Assembly: GCA_026874595.1 (NCBI GenBank)
Contig: CM049312.1
Location: 49,729,429-49,793,428, forward strand
Source of the DNA: Sipunculus nudus
Taxonomy: Eukaryota > Annelida > Sipuncula > Golfingiida > Sipunculidae
Direction of reading: 5' to 3'
DNA length: 64,000 nucleotides
How positions within the stretch are numbered: the first letter of the stretch is position 1; every line of letters starts with the position of its first letter. Positions 35,301 through 45,770 of this stretch are shown here, one piece after another. Both the position numbers and the translations under genes were made by a program. The notes under the pieces were generated by a model, which was not told the origin of the DNA, did no database searches, and was given only the letters and a program-made list of their open reading frames with translations.

Positions 35301-36266
35301 GGTAACACTCAAGGAACAATGTTCAGGAGGCACAGTGTTTAGGAGGGCTACCTTAACACTCAAGAAACAATGTTCAGGAGGGATAGGGTAACACTCAAGG
35401 AACAATGTTCAGGAGGGCTAGGGTAACACTCAAGGAACAATGTTCAGGAGGGCTAGGGTAACACTCTAGGAACAATGTTCAGGAGGGCTAGAGTAACACT
35501 CAAGGAAAATGTTAAAGGAGGCACAATGTTCAGGAGGGCTACTGTAACACTCAAGGAACAATGTTCAGGAGGCCTAGGGTAACACTCAAGGAACAATGTT
35601 CAGGAGGGCTAGGGTAACACTCAAGGAACAATGTTCAGAAGGGCTAGAGTAACACTCAAGGAAAATGTTCAGGAGGCACAATGTTCAGGAGGGCTACTGT
35701 AACACTCAAGGAACAATGTTCAGGAGGGATAGGGTAACACTCAAGGAACAATGTTCAGGAGGCCTAGGGTAACACTCAAGGAACAATGTTCAGGAGGGCT
35801 AGGGTAACACTCAAGGAACAATGTTCAGGAGGGATAGGGTAACACTCAAGGAACAATGTTCAGGAGGGCTAGGGTAACACTCAAGGAACAATGTTCAGGA
35901 GGGCTAGGGTAACACTCAAGGAACAATGTTCAGGAGGTACAATGTTCAAGAGGGCTAGTGTAACACTCAAGGAACAGTGTTCAGGAGGACTAGTGTAACA
36001 ATCAAGGAACAATGTTCAGGAGGGCTAGGGTAACACTCAAGGAACAATGTTCAGGAGGGCTAGGGTAACACTCAAGGAAAATGTTCAGGGGGGCTCGGGT
36101 AACACTCAAGGAACAATGTTCAGGAGGGCTAGGGTAACACTCAAGGAACAATGTTCAGGAGGCACAATGTTCAGGAGGGCTAGTGTAACACTCAAGGAAA
36201 ATGTTCAGGAGGGCTAGGGTAACACTAAAGGAACAATGTTAAGGAGGGCTAAGATAACACTCAAGG
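32331..36266. repeat. 35-bp satellite array, roughly 100 units, with higher-order structure
   Basis: The unit is about AGGAGGGCTAGGGTAACACT plus CAAGGAACAATGTTC (35 bp). Variants include GGCCTAGGG, GGATAGGG, GGCTACTGT, and a truncated 16-bp unit (AGGAGGCACAGTGTTT). The truncated unit combines with two full units into an 86-bp composite repeated several times (about 34135, 34220, 35160, 35245). A larger block is duplicated at about 2.4 kb: GTTAAAGGAGGCAC at 33080 and 35511, and GAGGTACAATGTTCA at about 33538 and 35935. Almost every unit has AACAATG, a SOX-type HMG motif. There is no ORF. Confidence 0.95.
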
Positions 36267-37088
36267 AACGAACCATTAAATTTTGGAGAAAATCTTGATC
36301 ATAATCATATTTTTATTCGCAATTACTTGCCCAGTCCAAAGGTTCAAACCGCCCATTGACAGGAATTAGAGCCAGTGCTTGGTCTCTCATTCACTAGGAA
36401 GCGTGGCACTGGATGTGTATACACACATGAAAGTCTTATTCCGGAGGTTTGTAGGCTCTGACTACAGAGTTAAGGTTAATTATATACATACATATATATA
36501 TACCTCATAATAATTCCACACGAAAATACTGTTTAAATTCTAATAAGAAATACCAATTGTACAAGATGAATAAATATTAAATATATATCATATTTGCAGG
36601 ATAAAATAAGTCCTAAACCTGCGAAACCAGTGACAGGAATTTCATGAATGTGTTTTAATAAATTTAATCATTATTAGACTAAGTTAAATTCTGGAAGGAC
36701 CGGGAGTACTGCATGACCCCTTGTAGCCGTGACAAACACGACTCAGTTAAGGCCCCCTACTGAGTCGTGACACAAGCCAAATTTAGAACCGCCCTGCAAG
36801 TCCACGCCACGCTTTATAACCGTCTCTTCGCATACAGTCAGCAGCAGACAGCAGGCAGAAATCTCCCAAACATGCAGAACAATATACGGATATATTGGGT
36901 TATAACGGACTATTTCACACACATGGTAGTTGTCGTTGGAGAGATAAGAAACTTATTAAAAGGTCTAGTGGTTTTATTTGAAGTGACACGATACTTGTAA
37001 GCAATGAGGCGTTGTCAAAAATGACGAAAATATTTGCATCCTCATCCGGCCTTATAATGCGATCCTAAGAGTTAGATGTCCAGGCACT
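36267..37088. other. Spacer with a perfect hairpin
   Basis: No gene seen. CACGACTCAGT (36737-36747) and ACTGAGTCGTG (36759-36769) form a perfect 11-bp stem with an 11-nt loop. The surrounding sequence is AT-rich, with ATATATA runs near 36490. A 77-codon open stretch at 36767-37000 lacks domain features. Confidence 0.5.
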
Positions 37089-37263
37089 CTGGCAAGCCAG
37101 TAATCTGGCCATAATGTCAGAGGGCCGATCTGGCAAGTCAGTATTCTGGCCATAATGTCAGAGGGCCGATCTGGCAAGTCAGTAATCTGGCCATAATGTC
37201 AGAGGGCCGATCTGGCGCTAGACCCCTTGACCGCCCACCCCCCCCCCCCCCCCCCCCCCCCCC
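37089..37263. repeat. 41-bp tandem triplet and poly-C run
   Basis: Units begin at 37089, 37130 and 37171, each CTGGCAAG(C/T)CAGTA followed by CTGGCCATAATGTCAGAGGG. A partial fourth starts at 37212. A run of about 26 C follows (37238-37263). The near identity of the units indicates recent duplication. Confidence 0.93.
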
Positions 37264-37490
37264 GGCTACGCCCCTGTATTGGTATATTACTCTAACCAAC
37301 ATTAATAGGAATAAGCTGTAAAATATCTGTGCAAAAACTTACGAGTCATTTATTTTGCAAAAAGCAAGAGAGCCGCAGGTTATATGTTATTTTTTAGTTT
37401 TTTTTCAGTGGCTGGGCCTTTCCCCATTTATGTGTCAGTGTAATATACACCACAGAACGCTACGCTCCTTACACAGCGCTTTAACTATAG

Positions 37491-38075
37491 GCCTACTTCC
37501 TATATCGTAAGCGTTGTTTGTTATGACCTCGTATCCTGAATTGCAACACCAGAGGGGAGCACTGTATTTTTGTCCAATCAGATGAGACCTTGTGCTGGAA
37601 GACGGAGCCAAGCGAGGAATACACGGTGCAAATCATGTTCATTTCGTTTTGAGTGACAGCTCATCGCCCCGGTAACCGTCTGAACAGGCCACAGGCTCAG
37701 AGAGAAGTGTCCCAGACGTGGTTTGCTTAGGGCATTGGGCACATAGGATGCCCGGCCGGTGAGCTGTAATACAAACGAAACATAACAACAAAGGCTGCAT
37801 GCACACCTCGCTGGCTGGTTTCAGTTCTGCAGACAACAGATACATGTCTACGCTAACACAGTCATAATGTCATAATCGAATCGGTCGATGATGCGAAAAT
37901 ACAGAGGGAGCAATTAAAATTCGACCGTAAACTGCATGATATAAAGCAGCGCTTGAAGCGCAGCTTTGGGCGGAGCCAGGATGCCTGTCAAGTGTTTGTT
38001 TATTGGCATCTGGTTGGCTGCTTGTCACATCATACGCACGTTTCCTCAGCGGACAACGAACCGCCATCTGGTGTC
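37491..38075 (+). repeat. LTR-like dispersed repeat, copy 1
   Basis: Homologous in inverted orientation to 44650-45007. Shared blocks in order are CCTATATCG, CGTATCCTGAAT, GAGGGGAGCACTGTATTTT, GTGCTGGAAGAC, TTTCGTTTTGAGTGACAG, CAGGCTCAGAGAGAA, GGGCGGAGCC, GATGCCTGTC and CCA(T/C)CTGGTGT. About 240 bp at 37726-37966 interrupts the similarity and is probably an insertion. Open frames here have no domain support. The relation to the TATA-bearing copy at 44.6 kb suggests LTR U3 sequence. Confidence 0.65.
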
Positions 38076-38711
38076 TAAATATATCATAAACGGTCAAAGC
38101 TGGCAGCGTGAAAATCAGCTGCTTCCTTAGAAGCGCAATATAACCGCTGCCTCGGGAGCGTACACAAACGTATACCTCCGCCAGTGTATCCTGATAACTA
38201 GTCCGCCGAAAATCAGTTATTCATTTATTTGCCCATTGAAATTGATTGGAAAACATTGACAACAAAGAGGAATTGGAGCCATACGTGCGGCCAGAGTGTT
38301 AAACTGAAAGCAGAAATTAATACTTAGACGATGACTGTAATCCTTTTATTCTCCTACTATCATGACGTGATTGCGGTGATATAATCGCTGTATTATTAAT
38401 ATGTATATACTTAATTTTATATGTATGATTTGTATGTTAAAATTAAACGATGAGTCCAGGGCAAGAAGGCGATGTTTAAATTTTGGGCAGATCCGTTACT
38501 TCAGAGACATTGAACAGACAAACAAAGGCGCATTCCTCTTTGGCTCACTTCACAATGGTGTTTCGCAGAAAAAGGCCCAACAGTGAAATATATTGTTGCT
38601 GCAACTACATTATTAGACCTAATATTTTTGGGCCTAATATCGAACCCCTTGGACATCAATTTCAACCCTGTTTTCCTGTTAGCATGGGTGGTCAGCTATC
38701 ATATTCTGCAT
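38076..38711. other. Non-coding spacer
   Basis: No gene seen. Open stretches at 38401-38746 on the plus strand overlap the MITE boundary and carry no domain. Confidence 0.4.
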
Positions 38712-39072
38712 CACAGGCACTCGTTTCCAGCACTAAAATGGCCTAGAAATCGTAAACTTTCGCAACTAGTAAATGTATACATGACAAATGACGGTGTCGC
38801 AGCTGGAATAAACGTGCTGGAATTCGGGGTTAGTGTAGAGAACATTGATTTTTGGAAGTTTAATCTTGTAAATAAAGGAGTTTTCAACAAAAAGGCGCGC
38901 GATCATGCTTGTGAAGCGGATATTTTTTCGGAATTCGGACTTGTGAAAAAAAAATGTCTTGCCCGCGTAAGGGTGGAGTTCATTACCTTGTTCTTTTATA
39001 ACGGGTATATAGCCCATACTCAATGTGTCTACGGTTTCTAGGCCATTTTACTGCTGGAAACGAGTGCCTGTG
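38712..39072. mobile_element. MITE with 43-bp terminal inverted repeats
   Basis: A 361-bp element. The left repeat 38712-38754 begins CACAGGCACTCGTTTCCAGC. The right repeat 39030-39072 is its inverse, with 41 of 43 positions matching. The interior has a 152-codon open frame that runs in from outside and crosses both repeats; it shows no transposase motif and I treat it as chance. No flanking duplication could be identified, so the superfamily is open. Confidence 0.85.
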
Positions 39073-39089
39073 GGTATGAGCGCCAGAGC

Positions 39090-39105
39090 CGTTGCCATGG
39101 CAACG
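39090..39105. promoter_or_regulatory. Perfect RFX X-box-type palindrome
   Basis: CGTTGCCATGGCAACG is a 16-bp perfect palindrome containing GTTGCCATGGCAAC, the textbook binding motif of RFX transcription factors. It lies 18 bp outside the right end of the MITE. Related but imperfect motifs follow at about 39268 (GTCGCCATGGCAGC) and 39443 (CCGTTGCTAAGG). No promoter or gene is evident nearby, so the motif match is seen but a regulatory role is speculation. Confidence 0.4.
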
Positions 39106-40680
39106 CATCAGCAAAAATCAGGAATTTAAGAAAACCCTTATATTTCTTAATAAACACCCTAAAATCATAATCTTAGTTACCAGGAATGTGTATTTGAGGC
39201 TGCCCAGTCGAATTAAACAAGATTTGATTAATATTAGGTAATGGTATAATGTAAAATAAGCGTCGTCGCCATGGCAGCATGATTTCTAGGAACAATTAAC
39301 TTTTGAGGAAATGTAGTTGCATTGTAAATAACAACATTAAAGTACAATCTATGTGTCTATTTATACATGCTTAAAGTTGTGTGGTTCACGGCCGCCAAGA
39401 TATGGTTCATGTATAAGGTCACCTTCATGCTAAATCATAGCCGTTGCTAAGGTAAAATGGGCATGGTCATCATAGAAATGATAGACTTACAAAATAGGGG
39501 TAGACCATATAGCCTCCTGGCAAAATAAAAAAAAACATAATGTACGTGTAAAACTCCATAATTGAAACTGCCTGGTCCAGTACAGTCAAAATCTAAGTCA
39601 TTCAAAGTCAGTCATGCAAAATCAACGTAAAGGCAGAAAGTCTATTAGACTTGATAGACATGATTGCAATTGTTGATCAGTTTGGACCCCCTCCCTGTTT
39701 AGGCAGTAAATGTTTTCTATTTAGTCTGCATCCTCAGCTCTCATAATCTGCTTGTTAAGACATCGTCCGAAGGGAGGAACTCTTACAGGGGTTGATGAGG
39801 TATCAATATTTGGGTCAACTGTCAGTTTCGGGCTATTGTTGAGATATTGTCGAGTGCCTTTTCTTTAAACATGCTAAATCTTACGAAGCCGACATTGCTT
39901 TATACTCATACCAAAGGCACCCGTATAAACTCATATAACAAGCATTTGTATTAATTTATTTATAGACACACTTTTTTTAATATGGTGTCTGTCATATATA
40001 GAAGTTATATTGTAGTTTATTTGTATACTGATATCTTAATCTATGATATTTTCATAATACATAATGTATTTATTTATTTTTATATAATGTAAAACTACAT
40101 ATATATAGTACACGACTATTAATATTTTATTATTTTATACCTGATATTTTACATAATATAAATTGATCCTGTAATGTAAAAATAGCAGGTACAAGATTAA
40201 ATCAGATATGTATTAACGACATTCCCCATTTTGGGGGTGGGGGTGGGGGGGGATTCTTAATTTCCCGGAATGCAAAATCATCAATTGCATTTTTTCCTTC
40301 TGGCCTTACCTCCACCAGATATCTTGATCATATCATACGTAGTTAGCAAGACAGCGCCCTGTTTAAAATAGAGTTGATGAATACATGATACCCTGACAAT
40401 GAAACAAAACAAAATCAAAGTGTTTGTAAAGTTAATCTTGATTTGTTAGCAGGTAAGGGCAGTTTACTGTGTTTGGAACAAACGATTATTACGTAAAATA
40501 AAATAAAAGATGTTTCTTTCTACTTTGAAAAACATTCCCTTTGATTTTTTGTTTCCTATTTAGCTTTGGCTTTTTAACCTTTTCTGTTGATCTATCCTCT
40601 CTTTCCTCTTTTGGCCTGAAATAATCAGTTACAGCTTTGTCTCTATTATACACCTAGTCTTTATTTCCCTAAAGTTCATC
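39106..40680. other. Non-coding spacer
   Basis: No gene seen. Very AT-rich at 39940-40200. A G-rich tract (GGGGGTGGGGGTGGGGGG) lies near 40234. Confidence 0.45.
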
Positions 40681-40689
40681 GGCAGCCCA

Positions 40690-41054
40690 GTATTTTTTTA
40701 TATTTTTTGGTGGAGGAACCCGCCTCCATTTTTTAATGCTTGCTTAGCTATTACTATGTACATTCCGGTTTCGGACTACGTGACAGGGGGGCTTATACCC
40801 GGTTATCCTGGTGTCAACCAGGCTCGGTGTACCTCTCCTGCGGGTCCTGGGTGTGTGTCATCCCCATTGTTGGGGCATAACACCGAGGAACCCCCGAAAG
40901 GCGCAATCGTTTGTGAGTGAAACATGACTGCATGCAGAGCGCTCAACCTGGGTGGGGGCCGATCGTGAAAAATCTCACCGCCTCGGCTGAGATTCGAACT
41001 CACGATCTCCCGGCTTTGAGTTCTGCGCTCTACCCCTGAGCCACAGAGGCCGGT
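40690..41054 (-). mobile_element. tRNA-derived SINE, copy 1
   Basis: On the minus strand the 5' end reads GGCCTCTGTGGCTCAGGGGT then AGAGCGCAG (A box), followed by GAGTTCGAATCTC (B box), as in a tRNA. A body of about 260 bp follows, shared in order with the copy at 62182-62556 (inverse of CAACCAGGCTCGGTGTACC, TGGGTGGGGGCCGA, GTCATCCCCATTG, and TTTTTTAATGCTTGCTTA near the tail). The T-rich left edge corresponds to an A-rich 3' tail. GGCAGCCCA occurs at 40681-40689 and 41055-41063, a target-site duplication. Confidence 0.85.
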
Positions 41055-42399
41055 GGCAGCCCAATAATGAACACCTTCATGTCAGAAAACCCTAAAATAT
41101 TTCAATTTACAGATTTTTTAGAAGCAGCAGGTGTCATTTATTTGTGTTCTATGGAACAAAATAATTTCTAAGGAGCAAGGAGCACACTATTTAGTGTGTG
41201 TATATATACTTGCCCCCCCCCACACACACACACTCACACTTTTTCAACTGGGGGGGGGGGGGGTACCATGATATGTCCCCCCCCCCTTTTTTGGTAATTA
41301 AATGAATGTAATTTTGTCATTAAATTAAGACTCTATCTGCAATTAATGAAAAAAAATATGTTTTAACAATAATGTTTCACAGTCTCGCAAAGTTCCTCAA
41401 ATATCAATCAAATGCAAGGTTTCGGAAATTAGTAAATTAGCAAAAGTGACTGATAGTATATGATTCCAACGTTTTCATGACATTGTGGTACTCAGGGATT
41501 AAATTCTCAAATTAAAGAAAATCTAACAGGTTACATAGAATCTTAAAGGAAGGCGCATTTTTACTTCATATTGGTTTCCGAAGAAATATTCCCTGTCACT
41601 TTATTCTCAAATCAAATCACATTGCTTAAATTCCCAACCCCCTCACCCCGTACACACAGTAGACAGGCAGTCGTGAATCACTGAAAACACTGAAAACCCT
41701 CCAGCACTTGGGTCCTGGATCCACCAATGATAACATTCTTCTTATTATTACATTATATTGAGATATTTGGGAGCGGTAAATGTGGTTCAACCCGTTCAAA
41801 GTTTGTGGGAGCTGATTATGACATTAAATGGACTAGATTTTGCATGTCCATGCCTATGCAGCTTGAAATATATATACTTTGCACATATTAAGTTTTTATT
41901 TTGTTTAGTAAAAAATATATGACTTTTTAAATGTTTCGTTACTCTCTTGCCACGGTAACGGGTCACATGGCCACAACCTTCAATGGAAGCAAACAAAAAC
42001 ATTCTGATAGCAGAGCTTCTTGGCTAACTAGAAAATTCGTTATTACAATGACATGCCGAAAGGGGAACGGGTCCATGCTTGACCATACTCGACCTGCTAA
42101 GCCCAAGCAGAAAGCTCGTGGCTAGCTTTTCCGGCTGTTATCAGCTATGATCTTAGTTGGTGACAGATAATGACATGTCATGGTGTCTGGTATTTCAGCT
42201 GAATGAAATGGACACCACATCACTGAAGCCGCTGGCAGGGTGATGTAGTTACAAACAGTGAGGCAGTGCTGGGTGCTGGACAGTTGTATATGAACAAACT
42301 TTTATATTTCTAAACCTGTACTTATTTGTGAATGCTGTGACTTTTGAAGTAGTCCATATATTTTCCTTAAATTTGGGGCAAGGAGCCCCTTAGAGAGGG
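41055..42399. other. Non-coding spacer with C and G runs
   Basis: No gene seen. A C run, CA repeats, a G run and a second C run lie at 41213-41288. AT-rich elsewhere. Confidence 0.45.
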
Positions 42400-42690
42400 G
42401 AGACACCTCTATATTTTGTAAAGTGGGCAGTTTTCCAGAGCTAAAGTGGGCACTTCTCCTTACAGCAACTTTTAAAGCCTTCTTTTTAGCGCTTTTAAAA
42501 TTATTAAGATAAAATTAATTCTTAATTCTCTTTATTATGTTTAGCTAATTTGGGCACCTCTATATTTTGTAAAGTGGGCAGTTTTCCAGAGCTAATGTGG
42601 GCACTTCACAGATTATCAAGGTTGAACTATTTCCTTACAGCAACTTTGTAAGCCTTCTTTTTAGCGCTTTTAAAGTTATTAAGATAATAT
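42400..42690. repeat. Direct duplication of about 150 bp, two copies
   Basis: The block CACCTCTATATTTTGTAAAG at about 42405 recurs at about 42555. Both copies run through GGGCAGTTTTCCAGAGCTAA and CCTTCTTTTTAGCGC. The second copy carries an extra segment of about 26 bp (CACAGATTATCAAGG...) before the CCTTACAGCAACTTT block. Otherwise the copies are nearly identical, so the duplication is recent. Confidence 0.85.
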
Positions 42691-43525
42691 TAATAATAAT
42701 TAATATTTATAAATATTAATAAAAACAATCAAAACAAATGAACAGAATTAAGAGGTGTACAAGTTAACATTACATAATAATGATTATAATCTACTTGACT
42801 CAAGATTTAGCTTGGGATGCATGCATACTAATTAGATTCACATGCCTGCATCGGCTCAAGTCAGAGATCACCCCAGACTAGATTGCCCTGTGCTAATGAA
42901 TTAATATTTGTATGTTGGGCTACAAAGAGTGGAAGGAAGCCCTATTCATTCACCTAATTAATACTCTGTGATGAGGGGACACAGCTAAATGGCCCTCTGG
43001 CTCATCATAGGTATAGGCAGGTACATGCCCACTAGATCTGGGCAGTGTTTATTTAATAGTTGTTACATAACGACTCATACTGTTGAAATGGTGTTCAACC
43101 TGGACTTTCCAAAAGCAAATATAAATCTACAATGTGCACTTTGCTCCAAACAATATACAATCAGAGACTTTTTCACCAAGAAATAGAATTGTGACAATTT
43201 AACTCATTCATTCAAAGTGTATCACACACTTCAAATGATTTATGGACTTTCAGAGACTGGATGATTTTGTTTTTGTTTTACTTACTTGTCAACTTGACAT
43301 AGAATGTTTTGCTAAGATGATAGCATTTAGATTAGTGACGTATTGTCTTTACTTTTACTTGTGTATTTTTGTATCAGAAAATGACTAAATTTAAAAGAAT
43401 GTATTATTTAGAATCATTACTTCCCATGGTAATGCTAAAAATCGCATCCTGCTTTGCCATTCTGTGCTTATAAAATATAAAAAATTGAAAAATATATATA
43501 TACATACATACATACATACATACAT

Positions 43526-43572
<47 letters not shown>

Positions 43573-44420
43573 TTTAGCTATCTTATAGACCAACTACACA
43601 GCTTCCTTTTATTGTGCTTATTTTTATCTTCATATTATTAATATCCAAGTAAATCCCCATCCTGATTTACCTAGTCTTGAGAATTTGCTTTGAATGTGCC
43701 CCCTCCCCCTCATGAAGGACTGTATTGTGTCTGAGTGGTCGGCATGCTATCTCTGTCCTGTGAGTTTTTATGCAGGTTCCCTGTCACAAATATTTTTGTG
43801 TCAGAGTGGTCAGCATACTCTACAGGCAGGCCGAATCAGCTCAACACAGCAGTAAATAACCATGAGTACTCCATATAAATTTAAGCATTGAGACTGGGAT
43901 TTTCAGCAAACAAAGTGAACGTTAGTCAGCAGTCTGATATTGAGTATCATGTTAATCAGCCCAGTTCTTGAGGATGTACATGTCAAGGTGAATCTGTACA
44001 GACTGGCCTACACTGAGTTATTTCTCCGTACAGCCGGAACATGATGCAGCTGATGAAAGACATGGAGACGGGGTATAAAGATAACGAGGAGCTCAATGAA
44101 AGTGTCAGTGATCCAGGCCAATGTGAGAACTGCCTTTGCATTTGGTGTGTGACAACTAACCCGCCACACACCGGCTTGGACAAATAAAAATGTTAAAGAT
44201 AACAGGAATAAAGCTAATTATTTTCATTCTGAAACTTGTCAGATATTTTTTTTACTTAATCAACATGAAGCAACAAAACCCCCTGAGAGGGGTACATTCA
44301 TATGACCAAACTGAGCACATGGCTCCGTGTATGTTTACTATTCATAGGCTCCACCCTCTTTACCCATGTGACTTAGTCATGTGACTTATACCGGCAAATT
44401 CAAACTGGATATTACCACTG
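42691..44420. other. Non-coding spacer with a (TACA)n/(TA)n microsatellite
   Basis: No gene seen. The microsatellite at 43493-43569 has about seven TACA units, then about 20 TA units. Short open frames on either side have no domain support. Confidence 0.55.
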
Positions 44421-44423
44421 ACT

Positions 44424-45010
44424 GTTGTTTATTCTCTCATATATTACAACAAACAGGTGAGGAGTCGAGTGTTTTTATTTAGCTCATTTTATTCACAACA
44501 CATAAATCTTTATCTCAGACAAAAAATGGATGTATACAGCTTGTTTTAAACTTAATAACTCCAAAATTGTGTCTGCCTGAGCTCTGCACTGCATGCACAA
44601 ACCACTCCCACTGATGGTGCGCTCCCATTTGGCCCTTTATATACCCAGGGTTCCCCTTTAAACACCAGGTGGTAGGCCTGTCTGCTGAAATACTCTTGAT
44701 GTGACTATCAGCCAACCAAATGCCAGTCAACAAACACTCGACAGGCATCAGGCTCCGCCCAGAAACCACATGTGGGGCCATTCTCTCTGAGCCTGTAGCC
44801 TGTACAAACGGTTGTCGGGGCGATGAACTGTCACTCAAAACGAAATGAACAACATTAGCTCCGTGTATTCCTCGTTTGGCTAGTAAACCGTTTTGTCTTC
44901 CAGCACAGGGTCTCATATCTGATTGGACCAAAATACAGTGCTCCCCTCTGTTGTAGAGATTCAGGATACGAAGTCAAAACAAACAGCGCTTTCGATATAG
45001 GTTTTTGGCC
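44424..45010 (-). mobile_element. Candidate solo LTR with Pol II promoter and poly(A) signals
   Basis: Read on the minus strand, a U3-like part (45007-44650) is shared with 37491-38075. A TATA box, an initiator 32 bp later and AATAAA signals at about 44494 and 44479 then define an R-like segment of about 120-150 bp. A further AATAAAC lies near 44433. The layout matches an LTR better than a gene. The exact TG...CA ends are uncertain and no internal retroelement is adjacent, so I call it a solo LTR. A 138-codon open frame inside (44515-44931) has no recognisable domain. Confidence 0.4.
44610..44645 (-). promoter_or_regulatory. TATA box plus initiator
   Basis: On the minus strand GGGTATATAAAGGGC (TATA at 44644-44637) is followed, with the A 32 bp downstream of the TATA start, by CATCAGTGG, matching the metazoan initiator TCAGT (A+1 at 44612). 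The spacing is the canonical one. The nearest downstream signals are AATAAA motifs, which supports promoter activity within an LTR and not at a protein-coding gene. Confidence 0.5.
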
Positions 45011-45029
45011 TATAGGGAAAGCGTTGTGT

Positions 45030-45770
45030 AAAGAGCGTATTTATCGATCTGTGGGTGAGCCATATTTTCAAACTGAAAGGTTTTGGCCACACGGTTTCGC
45101 CTAAAATGGGTCCACAATCTTTTTCCAGAAGTGGGCCTTGTGGCCGTGACCTTTGACCCCGTGACCTCAAAATTGAAAAGGTTCTTCATCTGTGGGTGGG
45201 TGAGCCATATGTTCAAGATGAAAGTTTTGGTTAAAGGGTTTGGCTTAAAATAGGTCCACAAGCTTTTTCAAGAAGTGGGCCTTTTGGCCGTGACCTTTGA
45301 CCCCGTGACTTCAAAATTGAAAAGGTTCTTCATCTGTGGGTGGGTGAGCCATGTGTTCAAGATGAAAGGTTTTGGTTTAAGGGTTTGTCTTTAAATGGCT
45401 CCATAAGCTTTATCAGAAGTGGGCCCTGTGGCCGTGACCTTTGACCCCTTGACCTCAAAATCGATAGGGTTCTTCATCCATGGGTGGGTGAGCCATATTT
45501 GTAAGATGAAAGGTTTTGGTTAAAGGGTTTGTCTTTAAATGGGTCCATAAGCTTTTTCACAAGTGAGGCCTGTGGCCGTGACCTGTGACCCCGTGACCTC
45601 AAAATTGATAGGGTTCTTCATCCATGGGTGGGTGAGCCATATTTGCAAGATGAAAGGTTTGGTCAAATGGTTTGGCATGAAATCGATCCACAAACCAATT
45701 CAGAATGGACAGACGAACAGACGGACACATGAACGGAGGCGTTACTGAATCACTTTCGCAATTTCGTTGC
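45030..45770 (+). repeat. 144-bp tandem repeat with TGACCTTTGACC boxes
   Basis: Four to five units of about 144 bp. Each has GTGGCCGTGACCTTTGACCC, CTTCATC.(A/G)TGGGTGGGTG, and AGCCATAT.T.CAAGATGAAAGG, ending with GGTCCACAAGCTTTTTC. Exact TGACCTTTGACC boxes are at 45147, 45291 and 45435; the fourth unit has TGACCTGTGACC. The array closes with a GGACAGACGAACAGACGGAC spacer and GATAATAA. It is related in style to 13890-14940 and is probably the tandem core of a dispersed element. Confidence 0.85.

Noticed and set aside
32331-36266. CRISPR-like array or telomeric repeat (TAGGGTAAC)
   Set aside because: Units are directly tandem with no unique spacers, and the motif is not TTAGGG. It is a satellite.
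38583-39041. 152-codon frame as a transposase
   Set aside because: It runs from outside the MITE through both inverted repeats and shows no DDE/D or other transposase motif.
44515-44931. 138-codon minus-strand frame as a gene, with TATA box and AATAAA
   Set aside because: The frame starts upstream of the predicted transcription start, has no recognisable domain, and half of it lies in a dispersed repeat. An LTR explains the signals better.
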